A DNA stretch of 64,000 bases. Source: Salinibacterium sp. G-O1. GTDB lineage: Bacteria; Actinomycetota; Actinomycetes; Actinomycetales; Microbacteriaceae. This document shows, piece after piece, positions 21,637-30,187 of the stretch; within the stretch, counting starts at the first letter, position 1; each line of letters opens with the position of its first letter. The stretch covers positions 245,237-309,236 of the forward strand of contig NZ_JASISV010000004.1 in the NCBI RefSeq assembly GCF_030063305.1. The letters are read 5' to 3'. Made by a program: the position numbers and the translations under genes. The notes beneath the pieces were generated by a model. It was not told the DNA's origin, searched no databases, and was given only the letters and a program-made list of their open reading frames with translations.

Positions 21637-22916
21637 GCGTCGCTACCTCAACCAGCCCCGCCCAGACCGTGAGCCTCTCGAAGGCTGCAGTCAGGAACTG
21701 GAAGCCGCCCATCGGCTTCGGCATCTTCGCGATCATCGCCCTGTTGCTCTTCACCGTCGGCGCCCGCAGCGGCATCACCACCTTCCGGCTGTCGACGAGC
21801 AGCGACCTGATCCAGCTTCCCGCCATCTCGGCTGACGTGGTGATCGTGACCACCGTCGTGGTCATCCTGCTGTTCGCGATGGCCGCGTACTCGGCCTGGC
21901 TGTCGTATCGGGCGATGCGAACGCCACTGTGGATGACCGCACTGTTCGCCGCGCTGTTTCTTGTCGCGTTCCTCACGTGGGCCGCTGCGGGGCAGTTGAT
22001 CCCCGTTCCCGGTCTGCTGGTCGGCGCCGTCGGACTCAGCGCCCCGCTCATCTTCGGCTCTCTCGGTGGCGTCATCTCCGAGCGCGTCGGCGTGGTCAAC
22101 ATCGCCATCGAGGGTCAGTTGCTCGCCGGCGCCTTCGCGTCGGCTGTCGTGGCATCCATCACCCAGCAGCCGGTCCTGGGCCTGCTCGCCGCGGTGATCG
22201 CCGGAATGCTCGTGTCGTTCGTGCTCGCAGCGTTCTCGATCAAGTACATCGTCGACCAGGTGATCGTCGGAGTCGTGCTGAACGTGCTCGTCATCGGTCT
22301 CACCAGCTTCCTGTTCTCGAAGCTGCTGAGCCCGAACGCCGCGTTGCTCAACTCGCCGCCACGCTTCCCGCGGCTTCCGATTCCGTTGCTCGGCGAGATT
22401 CCGATCATCGGGCCGGTGTTCTTCCGCCAGACCATCATCATCTACATCATGTACGTGGCCGTTGCCGCGGTGTGGTTCGCGCTGTTCAAGACCAAGTGGG
22501 GCCTGCGCCTGCGCGCGGTCGGTGAGCACCCGCAGGCGGCTGACACTGTCGGTATCAACGTGAATCGCACGCGGTTCTGGAACGTCTCGCTCGCTGGCGC
22601 CATCGCCGGCCTCGGTGGCGCGTACTTCACCCTCGGATCGGTCGGTGCCTTCAACAAGGAGATGACGGCCGGCGCCGGATTCATCGCCCTCGCCGCCGTG
22701 ATCTTCGGACGGTGGGATCCGATCCGGGCGACGCTGGCCGCGCTGCTCTTCGGCTTCGCCTCCAACCTGCAGAGCGTGCTGAGCATCGTCGGATCTCCCG
22801 TGCCGAGCCAATTCATGCTGATGCTGCCGTACCTCGTCACGATCTTCGCCGTCGCGGGCCTGGTCGGTCAGGTGAGAGCGCCGGCCGCATCCGGGAAGGC
22901 GTACGTAAAATCGTGA
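21633..22916 (+). CDS. Nucleoside ABC transporter permease 2
   Basis: 427 aa second membrane subunit, BPD_transp_2 family (YufQ-like). GVVNIAIEGQLLAGAFASA and LRAVGEHPQAADTVGINV match the family. It has an N-terminal extension with about three additional hydrophobic segments before the core domain, which itself starts around residue 125. GTG start overlapping the stop of permease 1 (GTGA). Its own stop overlaps the cytidine deaminase start, tying import to catabolism. Confidence 0.94.
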
Positions 22917-23332
22917 GCAGCGTTGACTCGGAATCCATCGATTGGGATGCCCTGCGCGCCGTCGCGAACGAGGCACTCACCCACGCCTACGTGCCCTACT
23001 CCAACTTCCCGGTTGGCGTAGCCGCGATAGTTGACGACGGTCGCATCATCTCCGGCGCCAACGTGGAAAATGCGTCGTACGGCCTGACGTTATGTGCCGA
23101 GTGCGCCCTGGTCTCGTCGCTGCACATGACCGGCGGCGGCAAGCTGGTCGCGTTCACCTGCGTCGACGGCAACGGCGGCGCGCTCATGCCATGCGGGCGT
23201 TGCAGGCAACTGCTGTTCGAACATTCCGCTGACGGCATGCTTCTCGAAACCGTCTCCGGAATCCGCACCATAGCCGAGGTGATCCCGGACGCGTTCGGAC
23301 CTCGCACTCTCGAGGCGTACCGCGCCGAGTAG
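22913..23332 (+). CDS. cdd: Cytidine deaminase
   Basis: Zn-dependent deamination of cytidine/deoxycytidine to uridine/deoxyuridine, 139 aa, the small tetrameric type. YVPYSNFPVGVA and GANVENASYGLTLCAECA supply substrate site, zinc Cys and catalytic Glu; PCGRCRQLL supplies the two other zinc cysteines. The GTG at 22913 overlaps the permease stop. The frame stays open upstream inside the permease gene, but homology starts at the GTG. Confidence 0.96.
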   Translation: MSSVDSESIDWDALRAVANEALTHAYVPYSNFPVGVAAIVDDGRIISGANVENASYGLTLCAECALVSSLHMTGGGKLVAFTCVDGNGGALMPCGRCRQLLFEHSADGMLLETVSGIRTIAEVIPDAFGPRTLEAYRAE

Positions 23333-23357
23333 CGTCTGTCGATCGTAAGGAATCACC

Positions 23358-24653
23358 ATGGCCGTTGAAGCATTCGATGTCGTCGACCTCATCCACACCA
23401 AGCGGGATCACGGCGCGCTCACCACCGCTCAGATCGACTGGCTCGTCGATGCTTACACACGCGGGTACGTCGGGGACGAGCAGATGGCCGCCATGACGAT
23501 GGCGATCTTCCTGAACGGCATGGAGCGCGAAGAAATACGCGACCTCACGATGGCCATGATTGCCTCCGGCGAGACTCTCTCATTCGACGACCTCGGCAAG
23601 ATCACCACGGACAAGCACTCGACGGGTGGCGTTGGAGACAAGATCACCCTCCCGCTCGCGCCACTTGTCGCCTCGTTCGGTGTCGCGGTTCCGCAGCTGT
23701 CCGGGCGCGGCCTCGGCCACACCGGCGGCACGCTCGACAAGCTAGAGAGCATCCCGGGCTGGCGTGCAGCCCTGTCCAACGACGAGTTCTATGCCCAGCT
23801 GCGGTCGGTGGGTGCCGTGATCTGTGCGGCAGGAACCGGCCTCGCGCCCGCGGACGGAAAGCTCTACAGCCTGCGCGACATCACGGGCACCGTTGAGGCA
23901 ATACCGCTGATCGCGTCATCCATCATGAGCAAGAAGATCGCTGAGGGCACCGCCTCCCTGGTGCTCGACGTGAAGTTCGGCTCTGGCGCGTTCATGAAAG
24001 ATCCAGCCCGCAGCCGCGAACTTGCCGAGACCATGGTTCGACTGGGTAAGGATGCCGGCGTCAACACCGTGGCGCTGCTGACCAACATGAATGTTCCGCT
24101 GGGGCTCACCATCGGCAACGCCAACGAGGTGCGCGAATCGGTGGAGGTGCTCGCAGGCGGCGGACCCTCGGATGTCGTCGAACTTACGGTTGCCCTTGCG
24201 CGCGAAATGCTCGCGCTTGCCGGACAGCCGGACGCGGATGTCGAGGCCGCTCTCGCCGACGGGCGCGCGATGGACACCTGGCGCGCGATGATCTCGGCCC
24301 AGGGCGGCGATCCGGATGCTGCGCTGCCGACCCCGCTCGAGTCACAGCCCGTGCTCGCCGAGCGTGACGGCGTGCTCGTCGCGCAGGAGGCGCTGCCCTT
24401 CGGCATCGCGGCCTGGCGGCTGGGTGCCGGTCGCGCGCGAAAGCAGGATCCGGTGCATCACGCGGCCGGAATCGACCTGCTCGCCAAGCCCGGAGACGCC
24501 GTCGTCAAGGGACAGCCCCTGTTCATCATGCACACGCACGAGTCGGACCGATTCGAGCGTGCGATCGAGGCTCTCGACGGCGCCTACCGCATCGGTGACG
24601 CCGGCGACACGATCGACGATGGCGGGCCGCTGCTCGCCGGCCGCATCGACTGA
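23358..24653 (+). CDS. deoA: Thymidine phosphorylase
   Basis: Phosphorolysis of thymidine (and possibly uridine) to base and pentose-1-phosphate, 431 aa. KHSTGGVGDKITLPLAP is the phosphate-binding loop and SGRGLGHTGGTLDKLE is the family signature (PROSITE thymidine/pyrimidine phosphorylase pattern). DVKFGSGAFMKD is the pyrimidine site. AAGGA precedes the ATG. Last gene of the nucleoside transporter transcript, ending at a very long hairpin. Confidence 0.96.
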   Translation: MAVEAFDVVDLIHTKRDHGALTTAQIDWLVDAYTRGYVGDEQMAAMTMAIFLNGMEREEIRDLTMAMIASGETLSFDDLGKITTDKHSTGGVGDKITLPLAPLVASFGVAVPQLSGRGLGHTGGTLDKLESIPGWRAALSNDEFYAQLRSVGAVICAAGTGLAPADGKLYSLRDITGTVEAIPLIASSIMSKKIAEGTASLVLDVKFGSGAFMKDPARSRELAETMVRLGKDAGVNTVALLTNMNVPLGLTIGNANEVRESVEVLAGGGPSDVVELTVALAREMLALAGQPDADVEAALADGRAMDTWRAMISAQGGDPDAALPTPLESQPVLAERDGVLVAQEALPFGIAAWRLGAGRARKQDPVHHAAGIDLLAKPGDAVVKGQPLFIMHTHESDRFERAIEALDGAYRIGDAGDTIDDGGPLLAGRID

Positions 24654-24685
24654 CCGAGATCCGCTCGGGCTCTCGTCAAAACCAG

Positions 24686-24743
24686 CGAGATCTCCACTTT
24701 TGCTGCCTCGCATGGTCTGGAGGCAGCAAAAGTGGAGGTCTCG
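24686..24743. terminator. Very long inverted repeat between deoA and nucleoside hydrolase
   Basis: A 24-bp stem (24686-24709 with 24720-24743) with a single G-T pair and a 10-nt loop. It lies between convergent genes and contains TTTT/AAAA inside the arms, so it can act as a bidirectional terminator. The stem is longer than usual and could instead be a dispersed palindromic repeat. Confidence 0.7.
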
Positions 24744-24762
24744 ATGCTGGCGGGCGGGCTCG

Positions 24763-25749
24763 CTAGCTGAGGGGGCGACCTCGACGGTAGTGCGGCGGCT
24801 GCCCAAGCTCGGGGTCGCCGATGCGCTCGAGAGCGTCGACGACGAGCGCCCAGAACTTCGCGTGGTCGAGTTTGCCGGCGACCTGCGTCGTGCAGTCGTC
24901 GGGGGCCGGCGCGCGGAAGTCGGCCACGGTCATCCCGAGCGTCAGCGTGCCGGTGAGCTCGACATCGAGGGGCACGCGCGTGACCTGCATCACGGTCGGG
25001 TCGATGACGAACGCCACCGCGCACGGGTCGTGGACGGGAGGGAACTCGAAGCCCTGGTGCTCTCGGTAGGTTTCAGCGAAGAACTCAAGCAACTCGCCGA
25101 CAAACCTCGCGGGGGAGGTGCCGACGGCCGCGATCGCAGCAACGACGGAGGGCGTGGCCAGCGCCTCATGGGTCAGGTCGAGCCCAACCATCGTCAGCGG
25201 CCACGACTCGTTGAAAACTATGTGTGCCGCCTCGGGGTCGATCACGATGTTGAACTCACTCGTCGCGCTCCAGTTGCCGACGTTGACCCCGCCGCCCATC
25301 AGCACGACCTGTTTCACCCGCTCGACGATGCGTGGCTCTTTGCGCACGGCCAGCGCGATGTTGGTAAGCGCGCCGGTCGGGACGAGGGTGATCTCTCCGA
25401 TGTCTGCGGCCATGACGGTGTCGATGATGAAGTCGACGGCGTGACGGGGGTCGAGCTGGATTGTCGGATCGGGCAGCACCGGGCCGTCTAGCCCCGACTC
25501 CCCGTGGATGGTCTCCGCCACCTCGACCAGCCGCACGAGCGGCCGGTGCGCGCCGCGCGCAAAGGGCACGCCCGTGATTCCGGCGACCCGGGCCACCGAC
25601 AGCGCGTTGCGGGTGACCTTCTCGATGGTCTGGTTGCCCATCACCGTGGTCACCCCGACCAAATCAATATCAGGGCTGCCCCAGGCGAGCAGCATGGCAA
25701 TGGCGTCGTCGTGGCCCGGATCGCAGTCCAGGATGATCTTGGTTGGCAT
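24763..25749 (-). CDS. Nucleoside hydrolase (IunH/RihB-like)
   Basis: Hydrolyses ribonucleosides to base and ribose, 328 aa. The Ca-binding signature DCDPGHDDAIAM is at the N-terminus; LVPTGALTNIALA and EFNIVIDPEAAH are the other metal- and ribose-contact blocks. HDPCAVAFVIDP near residue 240 carries a conserved active-site His. Pyrimidine or purine preference cannot be read from this. TAGCCT lies 8 nt before the ATG, and no Shine-Dalgarno is visible. It is divergent from adenosine deaminase with a 46-bp gap. Confidence 0.94.
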   Translation of the reverse strand: MPTKIILDCDPGHDDAIAMLLAWGSPDIDLVGVTTVMGNQTIEKVTRNALSVARVAGITGVPFARGAHRPLVRLVEVAETIHGESGLDGPVLPDPTIQLDPRHAVDFIIDTVMAADIGEITLVPTGALTNIALAVRKEPRIVERVKQVVLMGGGVNVGNWSATSEFNIVIDPEAAHIVFNESWPLTMVGLDLTHEALATPSVVAAIAAVGTSPARFVGELLEFFAETYREHQGFEFPPVHDPCAVAFVIDPTVMQVTRVPLDVELTGTLTLGMTVADFRAPAPDDCTTQVAGKLDHAKFWALVVDALERIGDPELGQPPHYRRGRPLS

Positions 25750-25757
25750 CAGACATG

Positions 25758-25763
25758 AGGCTA
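25758..25763 (-). promoter_or_regulatory. Candidate leaderless -10 box for nucleoside hydrolase
   Basis: Minus-strand TAGCCT, 8-nt spacer, then ATG at 25749. The spacer is slightly longer than the 6-7 nt of the other cases. Confidence 0.4.
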
Positions 25764-25782
25764 CCCCTCAGCCGCCACCCGG

Positions 25783-25788
25783 TAGATT
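25783..25788 (+). promoter_or_regulatory. Leaderless -10 box for adenosine deaminase
   Basis: TAGATT, 7-nt spacer, then ATG at 25796, the same arrangement as the nucleoside ABC ATPase. No Shine-Dalgarno. Confidence 0.55.
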
Positions 25789-25795
25789 GAACCTT

Positions 25796-26917
25796 ATGAA
25801 CAGCGCGGTCAACGAGTACATCCTGCCCGGAAGCGGAGCGGACATCGCTCGCCTCCCCAAGGTCTCCCTGCACGATCACCTTGACGGTGGGCTGCGCCCC
25901 CAGACCATCATCGAGCTGGCGGATGCCGTGGGCATGCCGGTACCTGTCTCTGACGCCAATGGGCTCGCGACCTGGTTCGCGAACCAGTCAGATTCTGGCT
26001 CGCTGGTGGAGTACCTGAAGACGTTCGACATCACCACCGGTGTGATGCAGACCAAGGAGGGGCTCACGCGGGTCGCTCGCGAGTTCGTGCAGGATCTTGG
26101 CGCAGACGGCGTCGTTTACGGCGAAATCCGGTGGGCGCCGGAGCAGCACCTCGCTCGCGGGCTCAGCCTCGACGAGACTGTCGAGGCGGTGCAGGAGGGG
26201 CTGGATGCGGGCGCTGACGACGTCGCAAACGGCGGCGGAAGCATCCGGGTCGGCCAGCTGATCAGTGCCATGCGCCATGCAGGCCGTGGGCTCGAGATCG
26301 CCGAGCTGGCAGTGCGCCACCGCGGCAACGGCGTCGTCGGGTTTGACATCGCCGGTGCCGAGGCGGGATTCCCGGCCAGCAACATGCGCGACGCCTTCGA
26401 TCTTCTTGCTCGCAACTACCTCCCCACCACCGTTCATGCGGGTGAAGCCGACGGTCTTGAGTCCATTCGTGGTGCGCTGTTCGACGGTCGGGCCCTGCGT
26501 CTCGGTCATGGCGTGCGCCTCGCCGAAGACATCGCCACCTCGAGCGAAGACGACGAGAACACCTACGTGACGCTGGGGCCGGTTGCCCAGTGGGTGAAAG
26601 ACCGCGAGATCGCACTGGAGCTCAGCCCCAGCTCGAACCTGCAGACCGGCGCCATCGAGCAGTGGGGTGACGAGCTGATCGACCACCCCTTCGACCTGCT
26701 CTACCAGCTCGGTTTCAGGGTCACGGTGAACACAGACAACAGGCTGATGAGCGCCACGTCACTGACGCGGGAGTTGTACCTGCTGGCCGAGACCTTTGGC
26801 TACGACCTCACCGATCTCGCCGTATTCCAGCTCAACGCTGCCGCGTCGGCGTTCCTGCCGCTGGAGGAGCGCGAGGAGCTCGCCGACATCATCACGGCCG
26901 GCTTCGACGCGGCCTGA
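25796..26917 (+). CDS. add: Adenosine deaminase
   Basis: Converts adenosine/deoxyadenosine to inosine/deoxyinosine, 373 aa TIM-barrel enzyme. KVSLHDHLDGGLRPQTI carries the two zinc His, TTVHAGEADGLESI the third His and catalytic Glu, RLGHGVRL the proton-shuttle His, and VTVNTDNRLMSATS the zinc Asp (Asn replaces the more common second Asp). The frame is open upstream to 25508 but that part overlaps the hydrolase gene. The PTS IIA gene begins 2 nt after its stop. Confidence 0.95.
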   Translation: MNSAVNEYILPGSGADIARLPKVSLHDHLDGGLRPQTIIELADAVGMPVPVSDANGLATWFANQSDSGSLVEYLKTFDITTGVMQTKEGLTRVAREFVQDLGADGVVYGEIRWAPEQHLARGLSLDETVEAVQEGLDAGADDVANGGGSIRVGQLISAMRHAGRGLEIAELAVRHRGNGVVGFDIAGAEAGFPASNMRDAFDLLARNYLPTTVHAGEADGLESIRGALFDGRALRLGHGVRLAEDIATSSEDDENTYVTLGPVAQWVKDREIALELSPSSNLQTGAIEQWGDELIDHPFDLLYQLGFRVTVNTDNRLMSATSLTRELYLLAETFGYDLTDLAVFQLNAAASAFLPLEEREELADIITAGFDAA

Positions 26918-26919
26918 TC

Positions 26920-27366
26920 ATGAGCCTCCCCCCGCTTCCAGAGAACGCCATCGTCATCGCAGCGGAGGCCGCGGACTGGCGCGCTGCCGTGACACTCGCG
27001 GGGGAGGCGCTCGCGCGTTCCGGATCCGCGAAGCCCGGCTATTCGGGCGAGATGATCCGGATGATCGAGCAGTTCGGCCCATACGTCGTCATCGCCCCCG
27101 GGCTGGCGTTGGCCCACGCCCGGCCCGGCCCCGAGGTCATCTCCGATGGGCTGTCGATCGTGACGCTCGCGACGCCCGTGAACTTCGGGCATCCGCACAA
27201 CGATCCGGTCAGCGTCATCCTGGGGCTGGCCATCGCATCGGTAGACACCCATCTTGCGGCCGTTGCCGCGGTCGCGAACGTCTTCAACGACTCCTCGGCG
27301 ATCGCCGACCTGGCGGCCGCCAGTACACCGGCCGAAGTGCGGGCGATCATGGACGTGACGGCATGA
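26920..27366 (+). CDS. PTS sugar transporter subunit IIA (fructose/mannitol/ascorbate type)
   Basis: Phosphotransfer domain of 148 aa, PTS_EIIA_2 fold. The phosphorylated His lies in GLALAHARPGPEV, and FGHPHNDPVSVILGLA is the following conserved block, which in UlaC/MtlA/FruA members sits beside the active site. It would accept phosphate from HPr and pass it to the IIB encoded next, whose ATG overlaps its stop. It is 2 nt from adenosine deaminase, so one transcript is likely. No IIC membrane subunit follows. Confidence 0.9.
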   Translation: MSLPPLPENAIVIAAEAADWRAAVTLAGEALARSGSAKPGYSGEMIRMIEQFGPYVVIAPGLALAHARPGPEVISDGLSIVTLATPVNFGHPHNDPVSVILGLAIASVDTHLAAVAAVANVFNDSSAIADLAAASTPAEVRAIMDVTA

Positions 27367-27638
27367 AGATCGTGACCATTTGCGGCGCCGGAATCGGCAG
27401 TTCGGGCATCCTGAAGGTCAATGCCGAGCGGGTATTGCGCAAACTGGACATCGAGGCCACGGTGATTGCCGCCGACATCTCCTCGGTCAAGGAGGTCGCA
27501 GCAGACGCCCAGGTGATCCTCACGTCGGCAGAATTCGTGGACGCCATCGGCGCGACATTCGCCGACGTCATTGTCATCGAGAACTACTTCGACACCGACG
27601 AACTGACGGTCAAACTTGAGGCGTCGCTGGGCTCGTAG
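27363..27638 (+). CDS. PTS sugar transporter subunit IIB (ascorbate/lactose type)
   Basis: Small cytoplasmic phosphocarrier, 91 aa. The phosphorylated Cys7 is in ICGAGIGSSGILK, typical of UlaB/GatB-like IIB domains. VILTSAEFVDAI and VIVIENYFDTDEL complete the fold. The start ATG overlaps the IIA stop (ATGA). The gene converges with the mutase gene 18 bp later. The absent IIC must be elsewhere in the genome, or the pair has a regulatory role; I cannot tell which. Confidence 0.9.
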   Translation: MKIVTICGAGIGSSGILKVNAERVLRKLDIEATVIAADISSVKEVAADAQVILTSAEFVDAIGATFADVIVIENYFDTDELTVKLEASLGS

Positions 27639-27656
27639 CCCACCTGCGACAGGGGG

Positions 27657-29324
27657 TCAGGCCTCCAGCAGCGTCCGCATTCCGGCATCCAGCTCGGCCA
27701 CGACGGCCTCGGCGGCTGCGCGTCGTTCGGCGGCGGTGCCTTCGGTGCTCGACGCATCGATGTAGACCTTCAGCTTTGGCTCCGTGCCGCTGGGCCGCAC
27801 GATCACGCGAGCTCCTCCAACGAGGTGGATGCGCAGGATGTCACCGGCCGGGTAGTGCTCGAAGCCGGCGACGAAGTCGTCAACCGAGGAGACGGCGATC
27901 GTGCCGATCTGGCTGGGCAACTGCGACCGCAGCCTCGTCATCGTTCCCGAAATCTGCGTGAGATCGGAGAACCGCAGCGAGATCTGGCTAGAGGCGTACG
28001 CGCCGAAACGGTCGGCAAAGCTGTCGAAGTGGTCGTCGATGGTGCGGCCGGCGGCCTTCAGCTCAGAGGCGAGCGAAAGGAAGTCGATGGCGGCCGAGAT
28101 GCCGTCCTTATCGCGGACGATCTGCGGGTCAACGAGATAGCCGAGAGCCTCCTCGAAACCATAGATCAGGTTCTCGGCGCGTGAGATCCATTTGAAACCG
28201 GTGAGAGTGTCCTCGTAGCCGAGCCCGTAGTCGGCCGCAATGGCCCGAAGCGCCGGGCTTGAGACGATGGATGCGGCCAGGGTGCCGCCCTGGGTCGCAC
28301 CCCCGGCGACGGCTCGCTCGGCCGCCCTCCAGCCGAGCAGGTAACCGACCTCGTTTCCGCTCAGCCTGCGCCACTCCCCGTCACGTCCCGGAACCGCCAC
28401 GGCGAGCCGGTCTGCGTCAGGGTCGTTCACGATCGCGAGATCGGCCCCGACCTCGGCAGCCTTGGCGAGAGTCAGATCCATCGCCCCAGGTTCCTCCGGG
28501 TTGGGGAACGCGACAGTCGGGAAGGTGGCATCCGGTTCGATCTGCTCGGCTACGACAGCGGGCGTGCCAAACCCGGCGGCCGCGAACACCAGCTCGGCCG
28601 TCTCCCATCCCACGCCGTGCATCGCCGAGTAGACGAAGCTCACGGGCGTGGCGCAGTGGCCGAGGGTCGCCGTCCGCCGAACGTACTCGTCGAGCACAGT
28701 GTCGTCGGCGACGATGAAGTCGGTCGATCGCGGAAGGTCGACGATCGAGACGGTCGACACGAGATCGATCGCGGAGGCGATCAGGCCATCCTCCGGCGGC
28801 ACGATCTGCGAACCGTGATCATCGCGCCCCAGATAGACCTTGTAGCCGTTGTCGTTGGCCGGGTTGTGGCTCGCGGTGACCATCACACCCGCACTCGCGT
28901 CGAGGTGGCGCACGGCGAACGCAAGCACGGGGGTCGGCAGGTGCCGGGGCAGCAGGGTGGTCGTGACGCCGGCGCCGGCCATGATCGTGGCGGTGTCGCG
29001 CGCGAAGACCTCGGAGTTGCGGCGACCGTCGTAGCCGATGACGATGCTCGGGTTCGATTCGCGGCCGAGCAGGTAGGCGGCGAGCCCCGCGGCAGCCTGT
29101 GTGACGAGCACACGGTTCATCCGGCGTGGGCCAGCACCCAGCTCGCCGCGAAGGCCCGCGGTGCCAAACTCCAGCCGGGCCGAGAAGCGGTCGGCGAGAG
29201 CGGCCTCAGCGACGGGGTCGCCGGCCTCGGTCGCCGAAACGAGGTCATCGAGCTCGGCCTTGGTCGTGGCATCCGGATCCTGGTCGCGCCAGGAACGCGC
29301 GTCGGCCAGCAGCTCGGCGATCAC
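27657..29324 (-). CDS. Phospho-sugar mutase (phosphoglucomutase/phosphopentomutase type)
   Basis: Alpha-D-phosphohexomutase superfamily, 555 aa, the long PGM2-like form. VMVTASHNPANDNGYKVY has the phosphoserine, NDPDADRLAVAV the metal-binding loop, and VRPSGTEPKLKVYID the phosphate-binding loop. PGM2-type enzymes often act as phosphopentomutases, and the setting next to purine nucleoside phosphorylase and near deoA suggests conversion of (deoxy)ribose-1-phosphate to the 5-phosphate (inference). No DeoB-type phosphopentomutase was seen in the window. The GTG start overlaps the phosphorylase stop. Confidence 0.9.
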   Translation of the reverse strand: MIAELLADARSWRDQDPDATTKAELDDLVSATEAGDPVAEAALADRFSARLEFGTAGLRGELGAGPRRMNRVLVTQAAAGLAAYLLGRESNPSIVIGYDGRRNSEVFARDTATIMAGAGVTTTLLPRHLPTPVLAFAVRHLDASAGVMVTASHNPANDNGYKVYLGRDDHGSQIVPPEDGLIASAIDLVSTVSIVDLPRSTDFIVADDTVLDEYVRRTATLGHCATPVSFVYSAMHGVGWETAELVFAAAGFGTPAVVAEQIEPDATFPTVAFPNPEEPGAMDLTLAKAAEVGADLAIVNDPDADRLAVAVPGRDGEWRRLSGNEVGYLLGWRAAERAVAGGATQGGTLAASIVSSPALRAIAADYGLGYEDTLTGFKWISRAENLIYGFEEALGYLVDPQIVRDKDGISAAIDFLSLASELKAAGRTIDDHFDSFADRFGAYASSQISLRFSDLTQISGTMTRLRSQLPSQIGTIAVSSVDDFVAGFEHYPAGDILRIHLVGGARVIVRPSGTEPKLKVYIDASSTEGTAAERRAAAEAVVAELDAGMRTLLEA

Positions 29325-30157
29325 AGGCTTGCCACGATGCGTGCGAGAAGGCTGCTGATGGTGGATTCGGCGTCCTTGCCGGCCTGAATGACCTCTTCGT
29401 GGCTCAGCGGTGTCTTCTGGATGCCCGCAGCCAGGTTCGTGATCAGTGACATGCCCAGGATCTCCATGCCCGCCTGCCGGGCGGCGATCGCCTCGAGCGC
29501 GGTCGACATGCCCACGATGTGGCCGCCGATCGTCTTCGCCATCTGGACCTCAGCGGGAGTCTCGTAGTGCGGACCGCGGAACTGGCAATAGACACCCTCA
29601 TCGAGGTCGCTCTGCACGGAACGGGCGAGGTCGCGCAGGCGTGCGCTGTATAGGTCGGTGAGGTCGACGAACGTGGCGCCCTCGAGGGGGGAGTCGGCCG
29701 TCAGGTTGATGTGGTCGCTGATGAGCACGGGCGTGCCGGGCTTCCACGTCTCACGGATGCCCCCAGCGCCGTTGGTCAGGATCATCGTGGTGGCGCCGGT
29801 CGCGGCCGCGGTGCGCACCGAGTGCACCACGCGGCGAACACCGTGCCCCTCGTAGTAGTGAGTGCGTGCCCCGATCACCAGGGCGCGCTTGCCGCTCGGC
29901 AGAAGAACTGAACGCAGGGTGCCCACGTGGCCAGCCAGCGCCGGGGCGCCGAAACCGGTGATGTCCTGGGCCGTGATCGTGGCCGTCGTCTCGCCGATCA
30001 GGTCGGCGGCTTTCGCCCAGCCGCTGCCGAGAGTCAGAGCGATGTCGTGCTTCTCGACACCGGTTCTCTCCGCAATTTCTGCGGCGGCGGTGGCTGCGAT
30101 CGCGAACGGATCGGAAGCGGGATCATCAAGGGGATGGGAGAAGGTCGGCTGCGACAT
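29321..30157 (-). CDS. Purine-nucleoside phosphorylase (trimeric type)
   Basis: Phosphorolysis of inosine/guanosine nucleosides, 278 aa. LGSGWAKAADLIG is the phosphate loop, LTNGAGGI and DHINLTADSPL are signature blocks of the trimeric PNP family, and GPHYETPAEVQM holds the conserved Tyr/Glu that contact the base. It should follow adenosine deaminase in the pathway. The ATG has TAGAGT and a 6-nt spacer upstream and is probably leaderless. Divergent from the reductase gene with a 30-bp gap. Confidence 0.95.
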   Translation of the reverse strand: MSQPTFSHPLDDPASDPFAIAATAAAEIAERTGVEKHDIALTLGSGWAKAADLIGETTATITAQDITGFGAPALAGHVGTLRSVLLPSGKRALVIGARTHYYEGHGVRRVVHSVRTAAATGATTMILTNGAGGIRETWKPGTPVLISDHINLTADSPLEGATFVDLTDLYSARLRDLARSVQSDLDEGVYCQFRGPHYETPAEVQMAKTIGGHIVGMSTALEAIAARQAGMEILGMSLITNLAAGIQKTPLSHEEVIQAGKDAESTISSLLARIVASL

Positions 30158-30163
30158 TCCCCC

Positions 30164-30169
30164 ACTCTA
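30164..30169 (-). promoter_or_regulatory. Leaderless -10 box for purine-nucleoside phosphorylase
   Basis: Minus-strand TAGAGT, 6-nt spacer (GGGGGA), then ATG at 30157. It overlaps a plus-strand TATTCT that might serve the divergent reductase gene. Confidence 0.5.
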
Positions 30170-30187
30170 TTCTGCGACAATTGAGCA

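Noticed and set aside
21648-22976. 442-codon minus-strand frame opposite permease 2
   Set aside because: Arg/Asp/Glu/His-rich shadow with no motif; the plus strand encodes a canonical permease.
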